A stretch of 64,000 nt of DNA from Cycas panzhihuaensis (lineage: Eukaryota; Cycadophyta). The translations under genes were made by a program, and so were the position numbers. Under the pieces are notes generated by a model. The model searched no databases, was not told the origin of the DNA, and saw nothing but the letters and a program-made list of their open reading frames with translations. Location: positions 76,391,741 to 76,455,740 of the forward strand of contig CM041465.1 of assembly GCA_023213395.1 (NCBI GenBank), read 5' to 3'. This document shows, in pieces, positions 31,990 to 44,134 of this stretch; position 1 is the stretch's first letter; each line of letters starts with the position of its first letter.

Positions 31990-33080
31990 GGTTGTAGTAT
32001 CTTTATCATCATCTATGAGTGATTTTAGTGATTTTAAGACATGTCCATGTGGTTGTTCTGGAATATTTTCTTCCTCTTATTCCTCATCTTGTATGTCCCC
32101 AATGATAAATAATCATTTTTCATAACATCAATGGTCCTCATACTATTTTTAATTACATCTAAATCATAACCATTTTGACCTCTTCTCATCAACTTCTTGT
32201 GTGTTTATATGTCAAACAATTAGTGAGTGTGACATGACTAGGGCATGTGATACATATGATGGTATTCTCTTGTCAACATATGGTCGCATGGATGGGATGC
32301 CTTATTTTTTACTTCAATTTGGCATGCTAGTCTTATTGGCTTGTGTGATGTGTGTAGGATTCAAGAGACAAAGTTCATGATTAATCTCATCTAGAAGTCC
32401 ATAAATGTATATTTCTAGCATTTATTCCTCACTCAAGTTCTTAACTCATGTGGAGAGGTACTCGTATATAGAGGTATATTCTAAAATTGTGCTATCTTTC
32501 CAAATCTTTGTGAGATGACTAAAATAATCATTATCCTAAATATTATTATATTCTGTCTTAAGGTCCTTAATAAAATAGTGCTACTTGTAATTAAGTCTAC
32601 TAACCTTCTTCTTCACCCACTAGTACCATTGATAAGGCTTAAATTCCATAAGCAAAGAGGCCATTGATATTTTTTTATCTTCAGGGACTTGGTGAAGGGT
32701 AAAGTATTGTTCCATTTATGACACCCGAGTTTGAATATCATTACCATTGAATTTTTTGAGCTCTTCCTTTAGAAGGAAGGTTGGCCTCCCTCATTATTAT
32801 CATAGTGGTCATCATCCATGCTCTCATTATAATATTCTTGTCAAGATGTATGATCCAAATTAAGTTTCTTTTTTCCTTTGTAGTAGTAGTCATCCTCCTT
32901 AGCTTAGTTATCCTTGTTGCTGAAGAATTTCTCCAACAAGGCAATCATATTGAATACTTGAAGGGATAAATTAATTATTATATGTTGTACCTCTTAAAGC
33001 TTGACATTTGTTTCCCCTCTTAATGAGATGACTACATCATTGAGTTTGACGCTCTAATCAGGGTTGATTTTGGGGGCCAT
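31990..33080 (-). pseudogene. Gypsy Gag
   Basis: The start is near 33080 on minus (M-A-P-K-I-N-P-D-W). Later fragments include a charged DDDHYDNNEGG stretch (about 32790) and WNNTLPF/MSLKIKKYQWPLC-type gag core relics near 32690. Zinc-knuckle residues (CHTH-like) lie near 32220. Heavily frameshifted. Confidence 0.55.
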
Positions 33081-33980
33081 TTTTCTTCTGAACCTTAACT
33101 CAATATTATCTTATGAATCTAGGTTCTTAAGGATGTTAAGCCCTTAGTGGGTGTCTTTAGACTATTGTCCTACTTATTTTATAATTGTACAATATGGATT
33201 TTTTTTTTTCTTTATCATTTTTTTTACTTTTTTAGCCCACGGATTGACTGACTTATTGTGTGTGCATGAATTGATGACAAACTAGTTTGACACACTAAAT
33301 TTTTCTAGATTGATGATGATTAACTCACTAACTAACTAGGTGTGTAAAAACCACTAATAAACTGACCTGATACACTAGGTTTTAGATTGTCTAGTTTGTA
33401 GGCCCTTTAATATATTGATACCAGTTGTAAATAATATCAACTTACATAGGCTAATGCTCTACTTTGTATTCGTGCTACCTTGTCTCTAAGATATATGGAG
33501 AGTAACTTCTCAAGGGTAACTATTTATCAATGACGTATAAAGTGCAAATAACCAATAGGTTTTCTATAGTTACCTATACTAATAAGGACTATTTAGGAGG
33601 TCCTCATATATATACATAAGTACCTGGAGGTGCAATTATATAGTTGAGTTCTATTTAAAGCTTAGTTCAAGAGTGTGATCTTTAGCCCTTCATGTAGGAT
33701 GCAGAAAAGCTATAATATAGTTAGCCCAAAATATTAGATTCTTATAATATTTATAGACCCTTGGCATAGGGTCTCTATCTAAATACAAAGAAAAACTACC
33801 CGGTGGTAGTGTTAGGGTAGTTTCTCAATTGTAGTGTTGTTTACCCCTAAAAAATAGAAGTAACTAAGCAGAAATTAAAAGGAGAATAAATAGTAATGAG
33901 AATAAAACCTAATTAGGAAAAGAAAAAAAAAAACTAACTACTCAATACCTTTGACTCTCCCACAAGTCATGGATCAACGT

Positions 33981-33993
33981 ATCTGATACTAGT
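33981..33993 (-). other. Primer-binding site (minus strand)
   Basis: ATCTGATACTAGT on plus; its reverse complement resembles TGGTATCAGA with one mismatch, adjacent to the 5' LTR. Confidence 0.65.
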
Positions 33994-34382
33994 TGGAATA
34001 GACTTTACTCTAATAATTGTCAAATCCTCCAATAAAAGTTGAATTCTCTTCAAGAAAATTATACAAGCATAAGATCACTTTATATTGCTAAGCCACTTCA
34101 AGGGGGAAACCTCTAATACACAATATCTCAATGCTTAGAGATGTCCTTTATAAGAGTGGAGAGTACATATATATAGCCACTAAGGCAACTCATCTCACTT
34201 CACTATTGCATATAGGACAATTACAATAAGAGACTAGTGAAGATGAAGAAGGAGACTTGACTAATACATGTGGGAAAATTATAATAAGAGACTAGTGAAG
34301 ATGAAGAAGGAGAAGAAGATACATCAAAGAGAGAGAGAGAGGAGTAAGGTAGATGTATTGAAAGGGGATCAAGTACATAACA
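33994..34382 (-). repeat. 5' LTR of gypsy element (389 bp)
   Basis: Partner of 28162-28606. The 58-bp unit is present in two copies (34219, 34277). Followed by TSD TTTTG. Confidence 0.9.
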
Positions 34383-35787
34383 TTTTGTTGACCAGGACTT
34401 GATATCCCTAGTATATAAACTACTCCTTCCTTAAGATTAGTTTTTTTTTCTAGCCATGTTTCAAATGCTAAAAGAGGTAGCTTACCATTATCCTTTAGGT
34501 TGAGAGTAGCTTCCTCTTCCTAACTTCACCTGTAGGTGTGAGAACTCATTAAAGTTAAATATAGGTATCCTTAGGTTATTTATTCTCATAGATGGATCAT
34601 CACTGAGTGAGGGAGTGCCCAATGATTGACCCTTGCTAGGGTTATTAATTTAGGATCTGAACTCTCTTAGGTCCTTACAATTATTGGTCCTCATAATCTA
34701 TAGCCAGTGCAACATAGATTACTCCTTTTTGAATGGGAATAAAGGTCTAGGTTAGACTTTTATCCATAGGAAAGAATTTTGGATAGAAATAGGAGAAGCC
34801 TAGGATATTTACTTTAGGATAAGGACTCCCAATGATCCTTTAACTTGTTGGAAGGTTTCTTGTGACCTTTATAAAGCTAAGGGGGTTGTTCTTTGACTTG
34901 TTTGATTGATTTGAGTGCTTATACTTGATTTGTATTTGGTTTGATTTTATTATACATATGTGAAGTAGTTTAATTAGTAAGTTAGTTGAATTTCTTTATT
35001 TTCATTTAAGAATACAAGTAAAGAGACCTCTTCATAGAGGTTGGTTAAAAGGTCCCTTTCACATAGATCTAATTAGTGGTTGGCCCCAAGATGTGGAACC
35101 GATGGCTAAGGTGAAGGAGGTGTTGGAAGTAACCCAAACTCTAAACTTTCCATTTGTTTTAGTTTTTATTATTTTTAGCTTTTCTTTTTTATGAATATAA
35201 TATTAATATAAATTATCCTTCATATAGGTGGAGATATGACTAGTTGAGAGGCCATATGACAAAGCCTAAAGATGATCTTGTCTATCATATAAAGGTTAAG
35301 AGAGCCTCTCCTATGGAATGTAGGGGAGGTGATTCTATATAGGGTAGAGAGATCCCATCTAGAAGTTATAAATAAAACGCATGAGATGTTTCACATATGG
35401 TACAATTGATTAAGGGTGTTGGAAAGACAAGTGGTTGACCAAGGGGTGATGATTATTATCTTAGAGGAATATTGCATAGTGATAAATACTACATTATAAT
35501 AAGTAATAGTACACCCACTACTATCGATAGGCACTAGGGTTAGATAATTTCACACTACACATGGTGGAGGATAGAATGGCACTAACCCATCTCATAGTAC
35601 ACATGGAGTATTATATTTATAGTTGCTATAAGAAAGAGTTGGGAAGGGGGGTGGGGGTTAGTGAACAAGAGAGGGATGTGTAATTCCACTTCATAAGTAT
35701 GGGGAGTGATTATTATATCTTATTGGATCCCTATAAGCATTCATGGAAGCTAGGAAAACACAACATTTTTGTACTTAGACCTCTATG

Positions 35788-35819
<32 letters not shown>

Positions 35820-35860
35820 GCACACACACACACACACACACACATACACATACACACACC
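35788..35860. repeat. Microsatellite (TA)n(CA)n
   Basis: About 11 TA units followed by about 25 CA units with a few interruptions. Confidence 0.95.
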
Positions 35861-36044
35861 ATTTTTTGATATTTAGCACATATTATATGGTTGCTTGACT
35901 CTTACCTTATTCCTCCCCTTTTACCCTATATGATATAGACTAACTATGTGTATGATTAGTACTAAAGATATGGGGGTTCTAACAAAGAACAAAATGAGAG
36001 TGATAATACCATTAAGTAATAGGTATAGGGGGAAGCTTGATAAA

Positions 36045-36172
36045 TTACACTTGTGTTGGAGTATATCATAGTTTTGGGCTTACTACGAAGCATGGAAGGG
36101 TCAATAGTTTATACTTGTATTAAAGTGTATCATAGTTTTAGGCTCATTGAAGATCATGAGAATTCCAATAAG
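36045..36172. repeat. Two diverged tandem copies, period about 64 bp
   Basis: TTACACTTGTGTTGGAGTAT and TTATACTTGTATTAAAGTGT start the two units; both continue with ATCATAGTTTTRGGCT. Confidence 0.6.
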
Positions 36173-36317
36173 AAGAGTTAGAATGAATAGGGAAATAATG
36201 ATGATATCTCCTAGAATAAGAGAAAGTGACCAGAAAGGATTAAGTGTACCATCCTCACAAGTTCAAAGTTACTTAGTTTGCCTAGTATCCAAAGTCACCA
36301 CATAAAATAATCAATAT

Positions 36318-36779
36318 TATAGCATTCCAAAATATGGTTTAAAAAAAATATAGCTTATTACCATTCAAATCGAAGGCCTTCGAACAATGATTCGAATGGT
36401 CTAAATGAAAGTTAATTCTGACATCTATATCAAACGTTATGATTGTTTAAAGATAGCCTGCCAGTTTTAGAGAAGTTTTGGCCGAGTTCTATTTGAGCAG
36501 TATTAAGAAGAATATCACCAAGTCTAGCTAACTTCTAATTAAAGTATTTTGATCATTATAAATACGAAGTTTGGGTTACATCCCTAACCATCGTCAAAGG
36601 TTCTTTGGTCGCACATTTTTGGTTCTAGGGCTGCAATTAGCTCACCCATTTGGGGGCTATAGTTTGGAGGGTTCCTTGCCTCAAAGAGGGAAGCTCACTT
36701 CTTTAGCAAAGACTACATTTAGTTATTGTCTTTTATGGATTATTACCTATATTTTGAGGAAAATTGCTAGATCGTTACA
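36318..36779 (+). repeat. 5' LTR of outer element (462 bp)
   Basis: Long near-identical blocks with 45226-45683, e.g. AGCAGTATTAAGAAGAATAT, TTGATCATTATAAATA and CACATTTTTGGTTCTAGGG. A TATAAATA promoter-like box lies at about 36555. Confidence 0.9.
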
Positions 36780-36781
36780 CA

Positions 36782-36793
36782 TGGTATCAGAGC
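36782..36793 (+). other. Primer-binding site, tRNA-iMet
   Basis: Exact TGGTATCAGAGC, three bases after the LTR end. Confidence 0.9.
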
Positions 36794-37701
36794 TTTGTTT
36801 TGAAGGTAAAGGGTAAAGAACACTTGGAACATATAAAGGTAGTTTTGTTCATTCTTGAGAAAGTGCAATTATTTGTAAATAAGAAAAAATGGCTCTTTTG
36901 TAAAAATGACATTCGTAGTAAGTGGTCATATGTGATGATTTTGACCAGTAGAAAATATAGATTTTAATCCTTGAAGTACAGCCTTTATTGAGAAAAATTT
37001 GAGACAAGCCTTTTAATTTGGATGATTATGAAGACATCAAAAAATAGATAGAAGACTTCAAATTCATGCCTGATACATAGTTTGAAGAGTATGGACAATT
37101 ATTAGAAATGATATTGAATGGACAAGCTTATGAATGGTTCATTAATTGGGCTAAAGAACCTTTTCTATGGTACCAATTTTTTGAGGCAGATATCACAGCT
37201 TTTCAAAGGCATAAGTAAGATAAAATTCAAGCAGAAGAGGAAGGACAGGAAGAAGAAATGATTAATGAGGAGATCCTAAGGATTTTACAAGAGCTTGAAC
37301 AGGAACCATTGCAGAGGATACAACCTAACTTCATAGAAGACTTGAAAGAGGCATAGGCAATAAAAGACTTTCAAGATAATATCAAAAAAGAAATACAAAG
37401 TGAAGTTTCACAGGAGCAGCACGAAGACAATGAAGAACAAGTAGACTTTTCTCAACAAATTTTATGCAAGGTACTCACTGATCCTAGATTACACATGCAC
37501 ATTTTATTTGGTGATTTTATATGCCTTCTCTCTTTCCCTAATTCAATAAACATACAAAAGTCCTCTTCTAGCCAACCCATAGTTAGCCATGATCTTAATC
37601 TCCTTAATTTTTTCGTAGGACAAATCCCTATTTTTCTCTATAACCCTAGTTCATCTCTTTACTTACCTACTCCTTCATCCCCTATAGACCATCCTCAATA
37701 G
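36794..37701 (+). pseudogene. Gag-like gene of outer element
   Basis: From about 37010 one plus frame reads DKPFNLDDYEDIKK, FEEYGQLLEMILNGQAYEWF, INWAKEPFLWYQFFEADI and TAFQRHK, the spacing of aromatic residues expected for a retrotransposon Gag core. A long acidic coiled-coil-like stretch follows (EEEGQEEEMINEEILRILQE, DFQDNIKKEIQSEVSQEQ) and then a Ser/Pro-rich end to the stop at 37701. Stops, mostly TAG or TAA for Gln, interrupt it. Family assignment is inference. Confidence 0.55.
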
Positions 37702-38359
37702 GACACTCTACAACTTCAATCTATTTGTCAAGTTCTAACTTTTAGTATTACCCCTTACAAAATTGAGTCTAGCTTTTCCCAAACCCCTACAATTTCATAC
37801 TATCACTATTATATTTTTCCATTAAATATTTTCTTTTATTTGAATACCAATCCTAAAAACCTATTAAATCTTTTTTTTTATAAAGAACCCCTATCATTAA
37901 TTCCTCATTCATCTTTCACTCCCAAAAGGTGTTGTGGTCTAATAAAACTTATACAAACTTTCATCTCCATCTAAGACATATTCCAAAATTTATCCCTTCT
38001 TTCTATACCTTTTGAGTTATGCTTGATCTCGATTCATTCCCTTTTTTCTTTTTCCCATAATAGGCAATCATCAATCCATGACCCTCATGACCAATTCTTT
38101 TCCTAAAGCCTTCATATCTTTTTCCAAAATTCATCCCATTTAAAAATAAAAGGTGCAAATGCAAGGCAAGACCAGGACAAGTCAATTGAGATCCCTCACC
38201 GGTCCTAGGATCCTTCTGATTCAAAACAAGACATTACATATACCTGGTCCCAAGAATAAACATTGACAAATATAAGATGCCTACTAGTAAAGCTCCATAG
38301 AAGACACAACATCAAATCAAATCTTCATGACCTATAAGATATAGCAGGAGGTGGTTAGA
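37702..38359 (+). other. Remainder of outer element internal region
   Basis: AT-rich, many stops in all frames. No domain recognised before the gypsy insertion point at 38364/38365. Confidence 0.45.
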
Positions 38360-38364
38360 AGATT

Positions 38365-39398
38365 TGATCTGAATTTGAATGGGAAAGTGAAGACTTAAAC
38401 CAATTGAAACAAATCCAGAATAATTTACATTAATATTACATAGAATTGAAGATATTTTAGATTTTTCTTATAAAACTCCTTTTGTTTGTACTCTATTAAG
38501 CATGCAAGGGACTGCTACAGTGACTTGGGAGAGAGAAACTGAGTGTTGGGCGCTCCTTGAGCTGCTACTCGTTCTTTGGAACCTCTATCTTTAAGGATTA
38601 CAAAACGTTTTTGGTTGTTGATAAACAAAAACCTCTTTTTAGTGAAGAAAAATATTGCTAGCGTCTCTTTTTGGGACTACTGCTACTGCTGTCTTCTCCA
38701 CTCAGCTGCAACTTTGATCTTTCAGGCTCCTTCATGATCCCCATAACAGATTTATTTTACTACACTTTTGTCTTCTTCTCTCTGTACGTAGAATTTTAGT
38801 CGTTGGAGCCGTTCTCTTTCCAGAAAGTGGTTTTAGAAACTCTCCTCAAATCTTGCTCCACTATTGCATATGGCTGCGGTGTCCTCCTTTTCTTGTTGGA
38901 TTTCTCTATCGAATTTCTCATTGTTCCTCCCCAGATCTTTGCCTAAATGCATTTTATTTGCAATAGGTTTTCTGTTTTCCAATGGATTCCAAAACGACTT
39001 ATGAAATCTTGATAAAATTCTTTTAATTTGGAGATTTTTCTCCTTAAATGTGATGAGGACATGTGTGCAAAGTCTCTCCTCAAATTTCGTGTGAAACGGA
39101 TCCCGTTTATGCCACTAAAATCGTTGTCATTTTTATTATTTTTCTATTTTTCACTTTTCAGGTAGTAGTAGTTGCACTGCGATAGCACCTCGTAGCACTG
39201 CGTGTGATGATAAGACCTATGTAGCACCTGGTTGCACTTGTAGAAATACATTTTTTTACATTTTTTAAGCCTTTTAAAGGCATTTTTCTACTAAATGAAG
39301 ACCATTAAGCCTTTTTAAGGCATTTTTCTACTAAATAAAGACCAAAAACATGAAAAATAAGATATTTTAAGAGTATTTAAACATCCAAAAATGGATCA
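38365..39398 (-). repeat. 3' LTR of nested gypsy (1034 bp)
   Basis: Pairs with 44135-45156 (for example GTGAAGACTTAAACCAATTG, ATTTTTCTACTAAAT). Near its end a 40-bp unit starting AAGCCTTTTAAAGGCA is tandemly repeated (39267-39344). Confidence 0.95.
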
Positions 39399-39412
39399 GA
39401 ACTCCCCTTTTT
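39399..39412 (-). other. Polypurine tract (minus strand)
   Basis: AAAAAAGGGGAGTT on minus, adjacent to the 3' LTR. Confidence 0.75.
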
Positions 39413-39419
39413 TAAGAGT

Positions 39420-40760
39420 TTATGGCCTCATGAACTTTATAGTTGTAGATGAGGGAATTTGATTTTCCCAATCTCCTTATTGTACCATTTTACTTTACTA
39501 GGTACTTACCCTTTCTCTGCAATTCTGAAGGACTTGATTATACCTCTTCGAGTCTTGGTCTACTTCTTTTGAAGAATGCAATCATTTTGCATTGGTTCCT
39601 CTTTCTCAATTCGTAACTCCTCTGGATTTGGTAAGAGTGGAACTTTGTCTTCATCTTCATCCAACATGGATGGCTCGAACATCTTCAGATTCTCAACATT
39701 TACTACGGAATACATCTTCATAAATTCTGGAAGTTTAAGCTAGAAAGCATTTTCCCCAATTTTCTTCAAGATTGTAAAAGGACCATATCGTAAAGGCTTT
39801 AGCTTTTAGCCTTCACCTTGCAATATTTTCTTATTGAGGTGCAACCAAACTCTATCTTCTTCCTTAAAGGAATGGCTAGTTCTATATGCATCATGTCGTT
39901 ATTTGTATCTCTGTTGAGATTTTTGAAGATGCTCTTCAACTTGTTGATGGATTTCTCTGATTCTTTCCAAGAATCTTTATGCCTTTTCATCTCCTTCTTC
40001 CTCCTTTCCATTTCCTGTAGAAATTTGAGCAGAAAATTCTAGATTGAAAGGACTTGCAGGCAGAAATCTTAAACATACCTCAAATGGTGATTTCTGGGTT
40101 GAGCTATGGATAGCTCTATTGAATGCAAATTACAAGTATGGGAGACTTTCATCCCAAGTCTTAGGATGCTTGGCATTGTATCCTCGTAACAGTTGTACCA
40201 ATGTCATGTTAACAACTTCAGTCTAGCCGTCTATTTGAGGATAAAAAGATGTGCTCGTCTTTATCTTTGTATCCATTATTCCCCAAAGTGTTTGCCAAAA
40301 ATGACTCAGAAATCTACTGTCTTAATTAGAAATAATTGAGTTGGGAAGTCCAAAATACTTCCAAACATGCTAGAAAAATAATCTAGCTATATCTTCTCCT
40401 GTATGTGTCTTCCTACAGGGAATCAACATCACCATTTTACTGAACCAGTCAACAACTACAAACAAATAATCCATACCATTTTTGGTTTGTAGTAGTCCTC
40501 CCAGGGAATCTATGGAGATACTTTTCCATAGTTGTGATGGAACAGGAAGTGGAATGTACAATCCAAACTTCCTATTGGTCAGCTTTGATGTGATACATAA
40601 TGTACACCCTCTTACTGTTGTAGTCACATATTGCTGCATATTTAGCCTATATATATATCGCTACAAGTTTAGCAATGTCTTTCCCACTCCAAAGTGTCCT
40701 ACAACTCGAGAGGTGTGAGCTTCTCTTATCCACTTCATTTGGTCTGCATGCTTTAGAATA
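39420..40760 (-). pseudogene. Gypsy integrase
   Basis: Minus-strand order: H2C2 finger (HTSRVVGHFGVGKTL then CTLCITSKL, about 40590-40710), core with SISIDSLGGL (first Asp), FVVVDWFSKMVMLIPC, DSRFLSHFWQTL (second Asp region, about 40290) and a Y-P-Q-x-DG-x-TEVVN block (Glu, about 40210). The C-terminal region has EDKVPLLPNPEEL and a basic KTRRGIIKSF stretch (about 39560-39650). It ends without a clear chromodomain. Several TAG/TAA stops. Confidence 0.85.
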
Positions 40761-40899
40761 CAAAGCTTGTCTTGCTTGTAAAGAAGTCCATCTTTTAGCT
40801 AGAAATCAACAACTACTTTTCCTTGCTATAGCTACTCAAAGATAGGCTTGAATGCCTCATCTTTCAAATATAAATCAACATATTCATCATGGTAGAAAG

Positions 40900-42150
40900 G
40901 TTGAAATTGTATAGCTACCAACAAACTAGAAATACCTTGCTGTTGAGGAGATCTGGATAGCAAGTCTACAATCTTATTCGTCATTCCTTTCTTATATTTA
41001 ACCATGATGTAAAACTACTGCAAATAGGACATCCACTTCATGTGCCTAGCCTACTGCAATTTGGACTGAGTCTGTAAGAATTGTAAAGGCTTGTGGTTGG
41101 TGTGGATGACCACTTCTTTTCCCAATAAATAAGGTCTTTAATGCTTCACTGCTTGGTGTAATGCATAGAGCTCCTTATCGTAAGTTGGGTAGTTTACGAC
41201 AGCTCCATTAAATATCTCTGAATGGTATGCTATCGGTTTTCCTTCTTGCTTCAATACTGCTCCCATGGCATAGCCTGAAGCATCAGTCTCTAATTCAAAT
41301 GTCTTATACAGTGAGGGTAAAGCTAACACTGGTGCCTCACAAATTTTCTGCTTCAAAAGCCTGAAAGCTTTTTCTTGTTCATTCTTCTAATGAAACTTTG
41401 CATGTCCTCCCATCAATGCATGAAGAGGTGCTACAATTTGAGAGAATCTGAAAATAAATTTTCTTAAATATTGACATGCACCAATGAAACTTCTTACCTC
41501 TGTGGTTGTCTTGGGTGTAGGCCAATTGAAAATGACTTTAATCTTTGCTAGGTCAATCTTCAATTCTCCTCCTCCAACCATGAAACCTAAGAAGACGAGA
41601 GATTGTTTTCTAAACTTGCACTTCTTTAGATTGAGTTTCAACTACTACTCTTAGAGAACTTTGAGCACTTGTTCGACATGTTGGAGGTGCTCCTCTAATG
41701 TATGGTTAAAAATTAGAATATCATCTAGATAAACAATTATAAAGTCATCAATGAAGGGTCTTAATACCTCATTCATCAACCTCGTGAAGGTGGTAGGTGC
41801 ATTGCATAGACCAAACAGCATCACCAACCATTCGAACAATCCTTGCTTTGATTTAAAGGTTGTCTTCCAAGTATCCTCCTCTCAGATTTGAACCTAATGG
41901 TAGCCTAATTTCAGGTCCATTTTGCTGAAATATCTTGCTGACTGCAACTGGTCTAACAAGTCATCTATCTGTGGTAAGGGATGTCGATTCTTTATGGTGA
42001 TCTTGTTTAAAGCCTGGTAGTCAATGCACTTTCTCCATCTTACATCTTTTTTTGGCACCAAAATAATAGGTGATCCACATGGGAAACAACTCGGCTTGAT
42101 CACTCCTTATTCCAAGAGTTCTTGAATCTACCTCTTAATCTCTTCATTTT
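40900..42150 (-). pseudogene. Gypsy RT and RNase H
   Basis: RT: SPIILVPKKD, WRKCIDYQALNKITIKNRHP, LPQIDDLLDQLQSARYFSKM, DLKLGYH (41894-42103), [19 protein letters not shown] and catalytic VYLDDILIF (41715-41740), then KKCKFRKQSLVFLGFMV. RNase H: LETDASGYAMGAVLKQEGKP and ELYALHQAVKH (41138-41356). Blocks lie in one or neighbouring frames separated by stops (41641-41651, 41840-41893, 41357-41386). Catalytic residues are largely kept. Confidence 0.9.
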
Positions 42151-42412
42151 CCAAAACTGAGATTCAGTAGAGACTAAGATTTGGCAAAGGTGAATCAACA
42201 ACCAGCTGGATTTCATGTTCAATTGCCCTTTTAGGGGACAGCCCTTTTGGCTCTTGGAATGCATCACTGTACCTATTCCTTAGGCCTTCAATATGTTGCA
42301 CTTGCTTCCTATCTAGTGCCTATATTGAGGACTCTGCTTGCTCGTTTTCTTCCACCTTTGGCTTTATCATCAACAGCATAAACTTCCTATAAGCATTAAT
42401 TAATCTTTTCAC

Positions 42413-43060
42413 TTATTGGGAAGATATGAGAGAGATCTTCTTTTGTGGCTTTGATGCATTGATCAGATATGATTTCCCATCCTTGATGAGTCGAATCTTT
42501 CTCAACCTCTTGTGATGGACTTCATCTCTATCATAGAGATATGGGCTGCCAAACACAACTTGACAAACATCCAAAGGGACTACATTACATTCAACTTTAT
42601 TAATGAACTTTTTAGATATTGCAAATTTAAATTTACATTGGTGAGTAACCTGCAACTCTGAATCTTTTTGCAACCATCCAAGAGGATATGGTTTTGGATG
42701 TGCATTTTTAATCCCAGTATCTTTACCAATGCTTCTGAGATTAAATTCTTTTGACTTCCTCCGTCAAAGATGGCATCAACCATACTTTGCTTCACTTGGA
42801 TCCTTACCATGAAGAGTTCCTCTCTAATTTCTGGATCAACTTGTTGATGGTTATTTTCAGACTCTGCATTAGCCATGAGCATCAACGTCTTATTGGCTTC
42901 TTCAATGCCACAAACATTTTCATCACCTATAGAGTTAAGTAAAGTTTTACCTTCAGTTTTAACTTTGCCTTTCCCCTTGTTCTTGGGACATTTCTCTAGG
43001 TGTAAGAACCAACAATCTTCGATGTTATAACCCACTCGCTTACAATGAGTACAAGCGATT
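42413..43060 (-). pseudogene. Gypsy zinc knuckle and protease
   Basis: At about 43005-43050, C-x2-C-KRVGYNIEDC is a CCHC knuckle with His replaced by Tyr. The following frame (start 43035) holds a linker rich in Lys and Glu, then VDAIFDGGSQKNLISEAL (about 42745-42800), an aspartic protease active site with DGG in place of the usual DSG. A frame change near 42.6 kb leads to CNVVPLDVCQVVFGSPYLYD, the protease C-terminal motif. Confidence 0.8.
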
Positions 43061-43199
43061 TTGATTTGGGTGGTATTGGCTTATTTCTTCTTGCCAAAAC
43101 CTCCAATGGGTTGCTGTCCAACTTTACCTGGAAACCTCATTCCTCGGGTAGGTTTGTTGCTATCTTCTTGAGATGCAAACCTTTTCCTTTCAGCAAAAA

Positions 43200-43935
43200 C
43201 CTTCTTGTTCCTCTTTTCTATGGCAATCACCTTCTTGCTGACCTCATCGAGTAATTTAACTATAAATAGTTAAAGTTCTTGCTGAATATGTTGGTGCAAT
43301 CCTCCAATAGATTTCAGCATCATGTCTTTACCCAGTAAAGAGATGCCCAACGCAATAGCTTGCTTTTAAAATTCTATTGTATAGTCTTGGACATTTTGGC
43401 CTCTTTCCTGTCGGTAATATTACCATTTAATCCTCTGTTGCTCTTCATATCCAATAAGATAGAATTACTTATTTATGAGGATTTTAAATTGTTGCTAGGT
43501 AATTTCATTTACATTATGGGATTTAAGGTATGAATTCCACCAAACTAATGCATGCTTAGATAATTTTAACCTAGCAAAAGTAATTTTCGGTTGGTTTTTA
43601 TACCTATAAATAGAAAAGTATGTTTCTAGTTTGTTTAACCAACCATTTAATTTTTCGGCATCCAATGTTCTATCATAGATGGGCAATTCAAGTTTTGCCT
43701 CTACCTTGAATGGATGTGTGAATATTACTGGATTATCATCTTCTTCATCTTCTTGTTGGTCTTCTACTAGCTCTTTATTCGTTTCTTCTTTCATCGGTTC
43801 ATCTTCTTCCTTCTTTACGCCTTTGGTTGTTGAAGAAGAGGTTGTAACTAGTTATGCCACAAGTTGGGTTAGTCTGTCGAGGTTTTTCTCCATTTTCACA
43901 AACCTTTCCTCCATCCTTTGCTCTGGATCAGGCAT
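43200..43935 (-). pseudogene. Gypsy Gag
   Basis: ATG at 43935 opens MPDPEQRMEERFVKMEKNLD (coiled-coil-like), a TAA about 27 codons in, then the frame 43495-43794 with an acidic stretch and a Gag core: LPIYDRTLDAEKLNGWLNKL, ETYFSIYRYKNQPKITFARL, ALVWWNSY. A further stop at 43492 is followed by decayed Gag down to the knuckle. Confidence 0.8.
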
Positions 43936-44116
43936 CTTCTTTCACTGTCTTCTTTCTTTCTCAAGAGGTTTGGTTAAAGGTTCACCTGTTAAAAAATATT
44001 GATATCTAGTTTTCATAAAAACCTTCACAATGAAAGTAAGAGGTTTTTTTTTTTTTTCTTCTTTTCTTTATTTTTTCTTTAAAATCCCTAAGTTCCCAAG
44101 GGTTTCAAGAAAACTA

Positions 44117-44128
44117 ACTCTGATACCA
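44117..44128 (-). other. Primer-binding site, tRNA-iMet type (minus strand)
   Basis: ACTCTGATACCA on plus; reverse complement TGGTATCAGAGT, six bases from the 5' LTR. Confidence 0.85.
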
Positions 44129-44134
44129 AAATAT

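Larger units (their letters stand above)
28162..34382 (-). mobile_element. Full-length Ty3/gypsy retrotransposon with chromodomain-like C-terminus
   Basis: LTRs at 28162-28606 and 33994-34382 are flanked by a perfect target-site duplication TTTTG (28157-28161 and 34383-34387). The minus-strand PBS (TAGTATCAGA-type, 33981-33993) and a purine tract (28607-28632, a G-run) are in place. The internal order on minus is Gag, PR, RT, RNase H, IN, chromodomain-like end, so it is Ty3/gypsy. All genes carry many stops. Confidence 0.9.
34388..36317. other. AT-rich DNA between insertions
   Basis: No coding frame supported. It holds the microsatellite at 35788-35860 and a diverged duplication at 36045-36172. 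Confidence 0.45.

Noticed and set aside
28640-34000. Short plus-strand frames such as 28805-28987, 29960-30226 and 32781-32969
   Set aside because: Antisense shadows of the minus-strand gypsy polyprotein.
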